From Sphingopyxis jiangsuensis (GTDB lineage Bacteria > Pseudomonadota > Alphaproteobacteria > Sphingomonadales > Sphingomonadaceae), in contig NZ_JAERPO010000001.1 in NCBI RefSeq assembly GCF_016734905.1, positions 620,001 through 684,000 of the forward strand: 64,000 nt of DNA. Direction: 5' to 3'. The notes below the pieces were generated by a model. It saw only the letters and a program-made list of their open reading frames with translations, did no database searches and was not told the DNA's origin. Below are positions 53,301 through 62,586 of this stretch, in pieces (positions within the stretch are counted from its first letter, which is position 1; the number at the start of each line of letters is the position of its first letter). Both the position numbers and the translations under genes were made by a program.

Positions 53301-54118
53301 CCGCCGCCACTGCCGCGACCCCCGCGCAGCTTGCCGCCTATCTGGCGCGCATCGGCTTTGCGGGGATTCCGCGCGCCGACCTCGACACGCTCACCGCGAT
53401 CCACCGCGCGCATGTCGAAAGCTTTGCGTGGAACTGCATCGACGCCTTTGTCGGGCGCGCAACGGGGCGCGACCCCGCGGCGGCCTTTGTCAAGATTGTC
53501 GAACAGGGGCGCGGCGGCTGGTGCTACGAAATGAACGGGCTGCTCGCCGCGATGCTCGAGGCGATCGGCTTTCGGCTGACGCGCCTTGCCGCCGCGGTGA
53601 TGCGCGACGAACTGGGTGAGGTGTCGCTCGGCAATCATCTGATGATGATCGTCCATCTCGACCGCGATTATATCGCTGACGTCGGCCTCGGCTCGGGCCT
53701 TGTCGAGCCGATCCCCTTCGCCGCGGGCCGCACCACGCAGCGCGGCTCCGACTATGCGCTCGAACCCATTGCGGGCGGCTGGTGGCGTTTTCACAACCGG
53801 CCGGGCGTGCTGCCGCCCTATTTCGACTTTTCGCCCGACATCCACGACGAGTCTTTGCTCGACGGCAGCTGCCGCTGGCTCCAGACCGACCCCGCCTCGC
53901 CCTTCCGCCAGAATCTCGTCGTCCAGCGCTACACGCCGCACGGCCTCGACTCGCTGGTCGGACGCAGCCTGACGTGCCGCGACGCGAGCGGCGAGACGCA
54001 GCGCGAAATCGCCACCGCCGCTGAACTCGATACGGTGCTGCGCGAGCGCTTCGGTCTGTCGAACATCGACATCGCGGCCGTCTGGACGGGAATTGAAGCC
54101 ACAACGCAGCCGGCCTAG
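53297..54118 (+). CDS. Arylamine N-acetyltransferase
   Basis: It transfers acetyl from acetyl-CoA to arylamines, hydrazines or related amines. The 273-residue protein has the complete catalytic triad: Cys76 in GRGGWCYEMN, His114 in SLGNHLMMIV and Asp128 in DYIADVGLG. The N-terminal DLDTLTAIHRAHVESFAWNCIDAF and VKIVEQGRGGWC are typical. It is coupled to the SnoaL-like gene and under the presumed TetR regulator; together they look like an inducible detoxification locus (inference). Confidence 0.93.
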   Translation: MTAATAATPAQLAAYLARIGFAGIPRADLDTLTAIHRAHVESFAWNCIDAFVGRATGRDPAAAFVKIVEQGRGGWCYEMNGLLAAMLEAIGFRLTRLAAAVMRDELGEVSLGNHLMMIVHLDRDYIADVGLGSGLVEPIPFAAGRTTQRGSDYALEPIAGGWWRFHNRPGVLPPYFDFSPDIHDESLLDGSCRWLQTDPASPFRQNLVVQRYTPHGLDSLVGRSLTCRDASGETQREIATAAELDTVLRERFGLSNIDIAAVWTGIEATTQPA

Positions 54119-55110
54119 GCGGCCGCGGGTACCGCGAAGCGTTGGCGATATTCGTGGGGCGTCAGCCCGGTAATGCGGTGGAACAGCTTGCGGAACGCCG
54201 CGGCATCCTCGTAACCGACGGTCCACGCGATCTGGTCGACGGTGCGGCGCGTGAATTCCAGCAACTCGCGCGCCTTGCCGACGCGCAGGTGCTGGACATA
54301 TTCGACCGGGGTCATCCTCGTTGCCGCCTTGAACCGCCGCTGGAACGTCCGTTCTTCCAGCCCCGCCTCGGCGGCCATCGCGGGAACTGCAACCGGTCCC
54401 GGCCCCTTGGCCTGTAGCCAGTGCTGTACCTTCAGCACCGCTTCGTCGCCATGGCTCAGTTTGGGCGCAAAGCTCGCATAATTTTTCTGCTCGCGCCCCG
54501 CGGGGTCGATCAGCAGGAAGCGCGCCGTCTCCATCATCACCGTCGGACCCAGCAGCCGCTCGACGATCCGCAGCCCCAGGTCGGTCCACGCCATCAACCC
54601 GCCCGCGGTGATGATGTCGCCATCGTCGATCACCATCCGGTCGATCTCCAACCGTACATCGGGGAAACGCTCGCGAAATGCGTCGGCAAAAAACCAGTGC
54701 GTCGTCGCCGGCCGCCCGCCCAGCAATCCCGTCGCCGCGAGAGCAAACGACCCCGCGCAATTCGACGCGAGCACCGCGCCCTGCGCATGCCGGTCGAGCA
54801 GCCAGCGGGCATAGGGCTCCGCCTCTTCGGGATCGAGCAGGCGGTGCAGGCTCCCGGGCACGATCAGCACCGCAGGCCGATGGCATTCGGGCTCGTCCGG
54901 GTGGCTGTCATATGACGGCGCCATCCCGCCGCCTTCCTCGACCCGCCAATGGGTGACGCGGATCGGCGGGCGGTCGTGCTTGACTGCAAAGCGTCCCGCA
55001 ATGTCGAACAAGTCGGTGATCCCGTGAACCATCCCCATCTGACAATCGGGATAGGTCATCACCCCGACCTCGATCAGCGGCACACTGGTTTCGCCCGGCT
55101 GTTTCGGCAT
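54115..55110 (-). CDS. GlxA family transcriptional regulator (DJ-1/PfpI plus AraC)
   Basis: The 331-residue protein has an N-terminal amidotransferase-like DJ-1/PfpI domain (VGVMTYPDCQMGMVHGITDLFDIAG ... VLASNCAGSFALAATGLLGGRPATTHW, with a Cys in the nucleophile-elbow position). A C-terminal AraC-type DNA-binding domain follows (GLEERTFQRRFKAATRMTPVEYVQHLRVGKARELLE, VGYEDAAAFRKLFHRITGLTPHEYRQRF). It probably regulates the divergent hydrolase/dehydrogenase genes. AAGGAG precedes the ATG at 55110. Confidence 0.92.
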   Translation of the reverse strand: MPKQPGETSVPLIEVGVMTYPDCQMGMVHGITDLFDIAGRFAVKHDRPPIRVTHWRVEEGGGMAPSYDSHPDEPECHRPAVLIVPGSLHRLLDPEEAEPYARWLLDRHAQGAVLASNCAGSFALAATGLLGGRPATTHWFFADAFRERFPDVRLEIDRMVIDDGDIITAGGLMAWTDLGLRIVERLLGPTVMMETARFLLIDPAGREQKNYASFAPKLSHGDEAVLKVQHWLQAKGPGPVAVPAMAAEAGLEERTFQRRFKAATRMTPVEYVQHLRVGKARELLEFTRRTVDQIAWTVGYEDAAAFRKLFHRITGLTPHEYRQRFAVPAAA

Positions 55111-55235
55111 GAGTCGACTCCTTGTCGTAATCAGCCCGCATAATGTCGTTTCCGCCAATCCCTTTCAAGGGGGCAAGCACTTAAATCCGAAAACACCGGC
55201 GGACAGGACCGCCCGACACCCGAAAGGAAAGCATC

Positions 55236-56063
55236 ATGACCACGATCAAAACCAAGGACGGCACGAACATCTTCTTCAAGGACTGGGGTCCGAAGGACGG
55301 CCAGCCCATCGTCTTCTCACACGGCTGGCCGTTGACCGCCGACGCATGGGATGCGCAGATGGTGTTCTTTGCTGGCAAAGGCTTCCGCACGATTGCCCAC
55401 GACCGCCGCAGCCACGGCCGTTCGGACCAGGTCTGGGACAATAACACCATGGACCAATATGCCGACGATCTCGCCGAACTGATCGAACAGCTCAACCTCA
55501 ACGACGTCATCCTCGTCGGCCACTCGACCGGCGGCGGCGAAGTCACCCGCTATATCGGTCGCCACGGTACTGCCCGCGTCGCCAAGGTTGCGCTGATCGG
55601 CGCAGTTCCGCCCCTGATGCTCAAGACCGAAGCCAATCCGGGCGGGCTGCCGATCGACGTGTTCGACGGCATCCGCAAGGGCACGTTCGACAATCGGGCG
55701 CAATTCTTCAAGGATCTGACCATTCCCTTCTACGGCTATAACCGCGACGGCGCGGTCGTTTCCGAAGCGGTGCGCGACGATTTCGTGCGCCAGGGACTGA
55801 TGGGCGGCCTGAAGGGCGAACTCGACAGCATCCGCGCCTTTTCGGAAAGCGACTTCAACGACGACCTCAAGAAGTTCGACAAGCCGACTCTCGTCCTCCA
55901 CGGCGACGACGACCAGATCGTTCCGATCGACGCCTCGGCCCATTCGACGGTCAAGATCGTCAAGCATGCGGTGCTGAAGGTCTATGAAGGCGCCGACCAC
56001 GGCCTGACGGTGACCCATCAGGACCGGTTCAACGCCGATCTTCTCGATTTCATCAACGGATGA
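55236..56063 (+). CDS. Alpha/beta hydrolase, cofactor-free haloperoxidase (perhydrolase) type
   Basis: The 275-residue protein has [18 protein letters not shown] (oxyanion loop), [16 protein letters not shown] and the nucleophile elbow [18 protein letters not shown] with Ser97. A late Asp lies in [12 protein letters not shown] and a His in [13 protein letters not shown]. The [15 protein letters not shown] and GHSTGGGE blocks are those of bacterial non-haem chloroperoxidases/arylesterases, which use peracetic acid or hydrolyse esters. It faces the GlxA-type regulator. Confidence 0.93.
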   Translation: MTTIKTKDGTNIFFKDWGPKDGQPIVFSHGWPLTADAWDAQMVFFAGKGFRTIAHDRRSHGRSDQVWDNNTMDQYADDLAELIEQLNLNDVILVGHSTGGGEVTRYIGRHGTARVAKVALIGAVPPLMLKTEANPGGLPIDVFDGIRKGTFDNRAQFFKDLTIPFYGYNRDGAVVSEAVRDDFVRQGLMGGLKGELDSIRAFSESDFNDDLKKFDKPTLVLHGDDDQIVPIDASAHSTVKIVKHAVLKVYEGADHGLTVTHQDRFNADLLDFING

Positions 56064-56072
56064 TACAAGGCA

Positions 56073-56100
56073 GGGCGCGGTGCCGGCCGGCACCGCGCCC
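56073..56100. terminator. 28-nt perfect palindrome after the hydrolase gene
   Basis: GGGCGCGGTGCCGG and its exact complement CCGGCACCGCGCCC form a very stable hairpin ten bases after the stop. There is no T-tract beyond a TTC, so it may stabilise rather than terminate the transcript. Confidence 0.6.
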
Positions 56101-56126
56101 TTCGCCCCGGACAAGGGAGTGAAGAC

Positions 56127-56903
56127 ATGACTCAGGACACCTATCTCATCACCGGCGCATCGGACGGCATCGGCGCGGTCTATGCCGACCGGCTGGCCAA
56201 GCGCGGCGTCAATCTGATCCTCGTCGCGCGCCGCGCCGACAAGCTCGAAACCCTCGCCGCCCGGCTGCGCGCCGAAACCGGCGTTGCGGTGGACATCATT
56301 GCCGCCGACCTCGCCGACGCCGCCGATCTCGCCCGCATAGAAAACCGCCTGCGCAGCGACACCGCGATCACGGGCCTTGTCAACAATGCGGGGATTGCGG
56401 GCGAAACAGCATTTGTCGAGGCCGACCCCGCGCATCTGACCGCGCTGGTCAACCTCAACATTCTTGCCGTCACCCGGCTTTCCGCCGCGATCGCGCCGCG
56501 CCTTGCCACCGCAGGATCGGGGGCAATCATCAACATCACCTCGGTCACCGCGCTGCTGCCCGATGGCTTCACTGCGGCCTATCCCGCCAGCAAGGCATTC
56601 GTGCTCGCCTTTTCCGAAGCGCTGAACGTCGAACTGGGCGCAAAGGGCGTCCGCGTGCAGGCGGTGCTCCCCGGCATCACACGCACACCGATCTGGGACG
56701 AGGCACAACTCGCAAACATCCCGGCAGAGATGGTGATGGACGTCGACGACATGGTCGATGCCGCGCTCAAGGGGTTTGACATCGGCGAAACCGTGACGAT
56801 CCCGGCGCTTCCGGATCAAGCCGACTATGACGCCTATATCGCCGCGCGCGCCGCGCTCCGTCCCAACCTGTCGCGGTCCCAGCCCGCGGCACGCTATCGC
56901 TGA
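56127..56903 (+). CDS. Short-chain dehydrogenase/reductase
   Basis: The 258-residue NAD(P)-dependent oxidoreductase has TGASDGIG (residues 10-17), VNNAG, and the catalytic set Ser139 (NITSV), Tyr152 and Lys156 (YPASK). GVRVQAVLPGITRTPIWDE follows, as usual in the classical SDR family. Arg at the end of the second strand (VARRADKL) favours NADP. The substrate is unknown. It lies between the haloperoxidase-type hydrolase and a small membrane protein, 21 bp before the latter. Confidence 0.93.
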   Translation: MTQDTYLITGASDGIGAVYADRLAKRGVNLILVARRADKLETLAARLRAETGVAVDIIAADLADAADLARIENRLRSDTAITGLVNNAGIAGETAFVEADPAHLTALVNLNILAVTRLSAAIAPRLATAGSGAIINITSVTALLPDGFTAAYPASKAFVLAFSEALNVELGAKGVRVQAVLPGITRTPIWDEAQLANIPAEMVMDVDDMVDAALKGFDIGETVTIPALPDQADYDAYIAARAALRPNLSRSQPAARYR

Positions 56904-56924
56904 GCGAACGAAAGGAGATCTGCC

Positions 56925-57425
56925 ATGATCCTCGGACTCACCATTCCGCAGTTCACCGCGCTCCACGTCGCGATCAGCTTCGTCGGCATCGGCAGCGGCC
57001 TGATCGCCCTGCTCGCCTTCGCCCGCGGACGCCTCATGCCGCGCACGATGGGCATCTTCCTCTGGACGACTTTGCTCACCACGCTCACCGGCTTCCTCTT
57101 TCCGATCGTCGCCTTCACGCCGGCCCTCGGGGTCGGGATCGTGTCGACGCTGATCCTCGTCGCAGCTTTCTGGGCCTGGTACGGTCGCAGACTTACGGGG
57201 GCCGCCGGGAGCGTCTTTGCTGTGACGGCAACGGTCGCGCTGTGGCTCAACCTGTTCGTGCTCGTCGTGCAATCCTTCCTGAAGGTCCCGGCGCTCAACG
57301 CGCTCGCCCCGACAGGAAGCGAGCCGCCCTTCGCTGCCGCACAGGCCCTTCTGCTTCTCGCTATGATTGCACTCGGTTACGCTGCGGTCCGATCGGTGCG
57401 CCCCCGCGCGGATGTCCGACCCTGA
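56925..57425 (+). CDS. Small integral membrane protein
   Basis: The 166-residue protein has four to five hydrophobic segments (residues about 12-32, 40-62, 66-86, 92-118, 132-155) and little else. FVGIGSGLIALLAFARGRLMPRTMG and WYGRRL are the only charged loops. It starts with GGAG eight bases upstream. Function unknown; the operon with the SDR gene is inferred from spacing. Confidence 0.8.
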   Translation: MILGLTIPQFTALHVAISFVGIGSGLIALLAFARGRLMPRTMGIFLWTTLLTTLTGFLFPIVAFTPALGVGIVSTLILVAAFWAWYGRRLTGAAGSVFAVTATVALWLNLFVLVVQSFLKVPALNALAPTGSEPPFAAAQALLLLAMIALGYAAVRSVRPRADVRP

Positions 57426-57514
57426 CGGTTACAAAGGCAGAGACGGTGGCCAGCCGTCCCTGTCCCGCTTCCATTCCGCGCCCTGTCACTCTCACCCACT
57501 TGCGCTGCCTTCCG

Positions 57515-57530
57515 TTGACGTTAAGGTAAG
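57515..57530. promoter_or_regulatory. MerR/LiuR-like dyad TTGACGTTAAGGTAAG
   Basis: The site lies 30 bp before the nitronate monooxygenase-like gene and resembles the TTGACGTTAACGTAAA boxes of MerR-family regulators (e.g. LiuR) upstream of acyl-CoA/branched-chain degradation genes in alphaproteobacteria. Similarity is by eye. Confidence 0.4.
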
Positions 57531-57559
57531 TTTCAAAGCGCAACCGGAGAGAGTGATTC

Positions 57560-58531
57560 ATGGCCCTTCCCCCGATTTTCGACCGCCTTCGCCTGCCCGT
57601 CATCGGGTCGCCCCTGTTCATCGTCTCCGGCCCCGAACTCGTCATCGCACAATGCAAGGCCGGGATCGTCGGGAGCTTCCCCGCGCTCAACGCGCGCCCG
57701 CAGTCGATGCTCGACGAATGGCTCCACCGGATCACCGAGGAGCTGGCGGCGTGGGACCGCGACAATCCCGACCGCCCCGCCGCACCCTATGCCGTCAACC
57801 AGATTGTCCATCGCTCGAACGACCGGCTCGAGGCCGACATTGCGACCTGCGCCAAATGGAAGGTGCCGATCACCATCACCTCGCTTGGCGCGCGCGAGGA
57901 ACTCAATCAGGCAGTCCATAGTTGGGGCGGCATCACGATGCACGACATCATCAACGACCGCTTTGCGCGCAAGGCAGTCGAAAAGGGTGCCGATGGCCTG
58001 ATCCCGGTCGCGGCTGGCGCGGGCGGTCATGCCGGCGTCCAGTCGCCCTTTGCGCTCGTGCAGGAAATCCGCGAATGGTTCGACGGCCCGATTGCATTGT
58101 CGGGCGCCATCGGCCACGGTCGTTCGGTGCTGGCAGCGCAGGCGTGCGGGGCCGATCTTGCCTATATCGGCAGTGCCTTCATCGCGTGCGAGGAAGCAAA
58201 CGCCAGCGACGATTACAAGCAAGGCATTGTCGAGGGCCGCGCCGCCGATATCGTCTATTCGAATCTTTTCACCGGCGTTCACGGCAATTATCTGCGCGGT
58301 TCGATTTCGGCGGCCGGACTCGATCCCGACGCGCTGCCCGAAGGCGACCTCAAGACGATGAATTTCGGTTCTGGCGGCAATACCAAGGTAAAGGCCTGGA
58401 AGGACATTTGGGGATCGGGCCAGGGTATCGGCGCGGTGCGCTCGGTCGGCCCGGTCGCCGATTTCGTCGCGCGGCTGACCGAGGAGTATCGCGACGCCTA
58501 TCACGCGCTCGAAGGCAAATTCATCCGCTGA
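57560..58531 (+). CDS. NAD(P)H-dependent flavin oxidoreductase / nitronate monooxygenase-like
   Basis: The 323-residue FMN-dependent TIM-barrel protein has SPLFIVSGPELVIAQCKAGIVGSFPALNARP, then VNQIVHRSNDRL, GAGGHAG (phosphate-binding) and AYIGSAFIACEEA. These are class I/II 2-nitropropane dioxygenase features. The GAGGHAG motif is standard. It would oxidise alkyl nitronates or act as an enoyl/flavin reductase. CGGAGAG precedes the ATG. Its 3' end overlaps the convergent AHH gene by 11 bp. Confidence 0.9.
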   Translation: MALPPIFDRLRLPVIGSPLFIVSGPELVIAQCKAGIVGSFPALNARPQSMLDEWLHRITEELAAWDRDNPDRPAAPYAVNQIVHRSNDRLEADIATCAKWKVPITITSLGAREELNQAVHSWGGITMHDIINDRFARKAVEKGADGLIPVAAGAGGHAGVQSPFALVQEIREWFDGPIALSGAIGHGRSVLAAQACGADLAYIGSAFIACEEANASDDYKQGIVEGRAADIVYSNLFTGVHGNYLRGSISAAGLDPDALPEGDLKTMNFGSGGNTKVKAWKDIWGSGQGIGAVRSVGPVADFVARLTEEYRDAYHALEGKFIR

Positions 58532-59003
58532 CGAGCGCGTACATCCGATCGATCGCGGCATCGAGATAGGGACGATCGACAAAGAGTCGCATGGGATCGC
58601 GTCGGTTGAGCCAGAATCCGCCGCGATGCCCGTCGGTCAACGCTCGCCGCATCGTCTTCTGAATCAGGCACAGGCGCATCACTGCCGTACGGCGCGCAGT
58701 GCAATAATCGCTGTGTGCCTGCCGCTCGAACGTAGCGCGGACCTGTTCAACGCGCGCCGCGATCACGTCGGTATATCCCCGATGCGGTCCGCGGTGCAGC
58801 GCGTGCCCTGAGCGCAGCGCCATTTCTTCCCGGGCGGGGAGCATGACGCCGTTGCGATCAAATTGCTGCAATGCAAAGCCCTCACGTCGCAAATGGTCGA
58901 ACATCGTCGCCATTTGGCTTCGCCGCAGGATTGCAACCGGAATCAGATGGTGGCGCTGAAACCCCGCTCGAGCTGGCGGTGCGCAGTGCCAGCGCGCCGC
59001 CAT
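58521..59003 (-). CDS. AHH-type nuclease domain protein
   Basis: The 160-residue protein has the AHH/HNH-like treble-clef nuclease pattern: GFQRHHLIPVAI (His18-His19), MFDHLRREGFALQQFDRNGVMLP and LHRGPHRGYTDVIAARVEQVRATFE (His70, His74, Tyr77). AHH nucleases are often the toxin tips of polymorphic or contact-dependent systems; here the domain stands at the N-terminus of a small free-standing protein without a signal peptide. It is translationally coupled (ATGA) to the upstream gene at 59003-59821. Whether it is a toxin or a housekeeping nuclease cannot be decided. Confidence 0.75.
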   Translation of the reverse strand: MAARWHCAPPARAGFQRHHLIPVAILRRSQMATMFDHLRREGFALQQFDRNGVMLPAREEMALRSGHALHRGPHRGYTDVIAARVEQVRATFERQAHSDYCTARRTAVMRLCLIQKTMRRALTDGHRGGFWLNRRDPMRLFVDRPYLDAAIDRMYALVSG

Positions 59004-59821
59004 CAGCGGTGATCGATAAATTCGACTGCAACGATCGTCGGGGAATTGGCGGCGCGGGCAGGATGCAGAACAAGCCTGATCGACTCCCCCGCCGTCATAC
59101 CCCGAATCCGCTGCGGACCGTCGATCGCCCCATGAAGAATGACATCGATGGCGATGCGGGCCAATCGCTTTACGCCGTCGGCGATTGTCCAGCCGGAAGG
59201 CAGATGTGCCCGTAATTCCTGATCCGAAAACAGAGCCAGACCGCGCGTCGAAACGACGTCGGCACCGTCAATCTCACTGCGGCGAAAAGCGACGAGATGA
59301 AGTACCGGCGGCATGCTGCTCGCCATCATCTCGGCAACGGCACTGCGCAACTGCGATGCGTCGGACCAAAGACGTGCGGGGGGCCAAAAGAAATGGCTCG
59401 CGTCGAACAGGTCAACCGCCAGCACGACCAGCTTGAGATAGTCGCGTTGCGGCAACGACGCCGCGCCAGTCATCTCGGGAACGAAGCGCCAGCATTTGTC
59501 TGTTTTGTTCCAATTGGCAGGCAGGCTCGCTGCCAGCAGGCTGGTCGCCGGGTCGGCAGGGTCCGCCTCTGTCACTGCGCCGTCCGCCGCAGGTCCGGCG
59601 AGGACCGTCACCGATCCAAAGCGAATCCGGTAACAGGGTAGTCGGATTTCATCGGTCAAATTCGCTGGGACCGATTGAAGCGTTTCGGGCTGCAGCCCCA
59701 TGTGGCGCATCGCCGTTTCGATGTGGCCGGCGTCGGCGCCGTGCAGCCTCGGACCGATAATCAGGGCGAAGGGTTCCGGGACAACCGGCAAAATATTCTT
59801 ATCGCTGTCGCCGACGTTCAT
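59003..59821 (-). CDS. Uncharacterised protein coupled to the AHH nuclease gene
   Basis: The 272-residue cytosolic protein (no signal peptide) starts MNVGDSDKNILPVVPEPFALIIGPRLHGAD and contains IETAMRHMGLQPETLQSVPANL, LVVLAVDLFDASHFFWPPARLWSDASQLRSAVAEMMASSMPPVLHLVAFR and a C-terminal VAVEFIDHR. The FFWPP / LWSD and MPPVLHL segments recall families that sit next to effectors, but I cannot name one. Its stop overlaps the AHH start, so the two products are made together; an immunity or regulatory role is a hypothesis. Confidence 0.65.
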   Translation of the reverse strand: MNVGDSDKNILPVVPEPFALIIGPRLHGADAGHIETAMRHMGLQPETLQSVPANLTDEIRLPCYRIRFGSVTVLAGPAADGAVTEADPADPATSLLAASLPANWNKTDKCWRFVPEMTGAASLPQRDYLKLVVLAVDLFDASHFFWPPARLWSDASQLRSAVAEMMASSMPPVLHLVAFRRSEIDGADVVSTRGLALFSDQELRAHLPSGWTIADGVKRLARIAIDVILHGAIDGPQRIRGMTAGESIRLVLHPARAANSPTIVAVEFIDHR

Positions 59822-59916
59822 CTGCTTGCCGACCTTTGCTTGACGACCCCTGCATCGCAAGACTTGCGCCGATGTTCAAATGCTTATTGCATCCCGGCCA
59901 TGACAGCGCCGGTTCG

Positions 59917-61878
59917 TCAGATTGCGACCTGGCTTCCCAGTTCGACCACGCGGTTGGTCGGCAAACGGAAATATTCCATCGCGCTTTCCGAGTTCCGAAG
60001 CATCCACGCGAACAATTTTTCGCGCCAGATCGGCATTCCCGGCGTTTTCGCGGCGATCAGCGTCTGACGCGACAGGAAAAAGCTGGTCTCGATCATCTTG
60101 AACTCGCCGCCACAGCTTGTGACGCGGTCCAGTGCTGCCGGGACATCGACAGGCTGCATGAAACCATAATTCAGGATCAGGCGGTGGAAACCCTGCCCCA
60201 GATCGTCGAGAGAACAGAGTTTCTCTGCGCTGACAAACGGCACGTCGGCGATCTTGATGGTCAGCAGGATGACGCGCTGGTGCAGCACCTTGTTGTGCTT
60301 CAGATTGTGGAGCAGCGCGTGCGGCACCCCGTCCGAACTCGATGTCATGAACACCGCGGTACCCGGAACGCGCGTCGCGCTGTTCGCCGCCGATTTCACG
60401 AAGATCGGGATCGGCATTGCGCCTTCGGCCATTTCCTGCTGCATCAGCTTGCGCCCGCGCGACCAGGTGGTCAGCAAGGTAAAGATCGTCAGGCCAATGG
60501 CGAGCGGCACCCAGCCGCCGTCCGGAACCTTGATCAGATTCGCACCGAAATAGGCGATGTCGACGATGAAGAAGACGGCTAGCACCGGCAGCGCCTTCCA
60601 CGCCGGCCATTTCCACAGCGCGAACAGCACAACGCTCATCAGGCAGGTGTCGATGAACATCGCCCCCGTCACCGCGATGCCATAGGCGGCCGCGAGGTTG
60701 CTCGACGATCCGAAGAAGAGGACGAGGATGATGACCATCACCATCAGCCCCCAGTTGACGACTGGAATATATATCTGCCCGGCCGTCGCGGCGCTCGTAT
60801 GCTCGACGCGCAGGCGCGGCATGAAGCCGAGTTGGATCGCCTGCTGGGTGAGCGAGAAGGCGCCCGAAATCACCGCTTGGCTCGCGATGATCGTCGCGAG
60901 CAGCGCAAGGATGACGACGGGTATGCGCCACGCGTCGGGCATCATCAGGAAAAAGGGGTCCTGGATCAATCCAAGCCGTGCCCCCGCCTCGGCGCTCAAC
61001 ACCATCGCGCCCTGTCCCATATAGTTGAGCATCAGCGCGGGGAGCACGAAGAACAGCCAGCTGATCCCTATCGGCCCGCGTCCGAAATGGCCCATGTCGG
61101 CATAAAGCGCCTCGGCACCCGTCACCGCAAGCACCACCGCGCCGAGCGCAATGAATGCGGTGAAGCCGTCAACATAGAAAAAGCGCAGCGCATTGACCGG
61201 ATTCAGCGTGTGGAGGATGATCTGCGGATGCTCGAAAATATGCATGATCCCAAGCGTCGCGAGCATCAGGAAGTAACAGAGCATGATCGGCCCGAACAAT
61301 CCGCCGACCTTCGCCGTCCCGCGCGACTGGATCGCGAACAGCCCGATCAGGATCGCGAGCGCAATCGGCACGATATAGGGCTCGAACCCCTGATTGATGT
61401 AGCTCAGCCCCTCGGTTGCCGACAGCACCGACATCGCCGGGGTGATCATGCTGTCGCCGTAAAAGAGCGCGGTCGCGAACACGCCGAGCAGGATGATCGG
61501 CCATGTCCAGCGCTTGCCTTCCGACGAGCGACTGATCAGCGCGAGCAGGGCAAGACTGCCCCCTTCACCCTTGTTGTCGGCGCGCATGATCGTCATCACA
61601 TATTTGAAGGTGACGACGAGCATCATCGACCAGAAGACAAGGCTGAGCACGCCATAGATGTGCAGCCGGTCGGGATCGATCGAGTGATGCCCCGCAAAAG
61701 TTTCGCGAAACGCGTAAAGCGGGCTGGTGCCGATGTCGCCGAACACGACGCCGACAGCGCCGACGGCCAGCTTCAGCCTGCCATCGCCATGATGTCCGTG
61801 GCCGTGATGGCCGGAAGCGGCGGCGGGAGACGCGGGCGCGTCTGCGCCCTCGGCCGCCAATTGCGACTCAGAAGTCAT
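59917..61878 (-). CDS. kup: Low-affinity potassium uptake protein Kup
   Basis: This is a K+/H+ symporter of the inner membrane. The 653-residue protein has a His-rich cytosolic N-terminus ([10 protein letters not shown]), then [20 protein letters not shown], the family signature, twelve predicted transmembrane segments with [22 protein letters not shown], and a cytosolic C-terminal domain (residues about 480-653). Length is close to E. coli Kup (622) with a short N-terminal addition. No regulatory site was noticed upstream. Confidence 0.96.
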   Translation of the reverse strand: MTSESQLAAEGADAPASPAAASGHHGHGHHGDGRLKLAVGAVGVVFGDIGTSPLYAFRETFAGHHSIDPDRLHIYGVLSLVFWSMMLVVTFKYVMTIMRADNKGEGGSLALLALISRSSEGKRWTWPIILLGVFATALFYGDSMITPAMSVLSATEGLSYINQGFEPYIVPIALAILIGLFAIQSRGTAKVGGLFGPIMLCYFLMLATLGIMHIFEHPQIILHTLNPVNALRFFYVDGFTAFIALGAVVLAVTGAEALYADMGHFGRGPIGISWLFFVLPALMLNYMGQGAMVLSAEAGARLGLIQDPFFLMMPDAWRIPVVILALLATIIASQAVISGAFSLTQQAIQLGFMPRLRVEHTSAATAGQIYIPVVNWGLMVMVIILVLFFGSSSNLAAAYGIAVTGAMFIDTCLMSVVLFALWKWPAWKALPVLAVFFIVDIAYFGANLIKVPDGGWVPLAIGLTIFTLLTTWSRGRKLMQQEMAEGAMPIPIFVKSAANSATRVPGTAVFMTSSSDGVPHALLHNLKHNKVLHQRVILLTIKIADVPFVSAEKLCSLDDLGQGFHRLILNYGFMQPVDVPAALDRVTSCGGEFKMIETSFFLSRQTLIAAKTPGMPIWREKLFAWMLRNSESAMEYFRLPTNRVVELGSQVAI

Positions 61879-61935
61879 GCCGCGCCCCTTAGACGAGTGC
61901 GCGGCGAGAAAACAGGTTCCAAATTGGGACGCATA

Positions 61936-62586
61936 TCAGCGCTGCGTCGCGCTTTCGGGCGGCAGTGCGGGTCCGAGCGCCTGCCGCAGCTGGGCAAGCC
62001 GCGCTTCGAGGTCGGGACGCCACGGCGCGCCATCGGGGCTGCGCGCCAGCAATTCGCTCCACACCGCCTCGGCGCCTTTGAGGTCGCCGCTCTGCGCCAG
62101 CGCCAGCCCCGCGAAAAAGGGTGGCGCCGGATGGTTCGGATCGCGCTTTGCTGCCTCGTCGAACGCCAGCGCCGACGCGGGCGACATCACCCCGCCGCCA
62201 TGCGCGACGAGCGCATTGCCGAGCCCGACCCAAAGGTCGACATTGTCGGGGTGCTGCTCCAGCCCCTTTTGCAGCGTCTGCGCCGCGAGCGCAGTCTTGC
62301 CCGTGCGCGCGAAGCCATCGGACATGCCGAGCCATTGCGCCGCCGGACCGAAGCGGTCGGCCATCCCCTGCCGCTGGTCCTTGATCGCCTCGCCAAAGCC
62401 CTCGGGCTCGTCGAATCCCGCCACCGGCTTTCCGGGTAACGAGGGATTCCCCTGCAAGGCATAGCCGGCAAGGCCCAGCATCACCGCCGCTGCGGCGAGT
62501 GGACGCGTCGTTGCGGGCAACCGGCCGGGCCAGACGAAAGCGCCGATGGTCAGCGCCGCGGCGAGAAGGACCCAGAGCCAGGTCAT
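61936..62586 (-). CDS. ccmI: Cytochrome c maturation TPR protein CcmI-like
   Basis: The 216-residue protein has a membrane segment (residues 2-20) followed by a second one (33-46), then TPR-like helices (AAQTLQKGLEQHPDNVDLWVGLGNALVAHGG). It acts with CcmH to hold apocytochrome c for haem ligation. The name CcmI rests on position in the ccmF-G-H-I run and on the TPR architecture. ATG 62586 overlaps the ccmH stop by 4 bp. Confidence 0.85.
   Translation of the reverse strand: MTWLWVLLAAALTIGAFVWPGRLPATTRPLAAAAVMLGLAGYALQGNPSLPGKPVAGFDEPEGFGEAIKDQRQGMADRFGPAAQWLGMSDGFARTGKTALAAQTLQKGLEQHPDNVDLWVGLGNALVAHGGGVMSPASALAFDEAAKRDPNHPAPPFFAGLALAQSGDLKGAEAVWSELLARSPDGAPWRPDLEARLAQLRQALGPALPPESATQR

Noticed and set aside
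55317-57272. 651-codon open frame on the minus strand
   Set aside because: It runs against the hydrolase, short-chain dehydrogenase and membrane-protein genes, all with clear family motifs.
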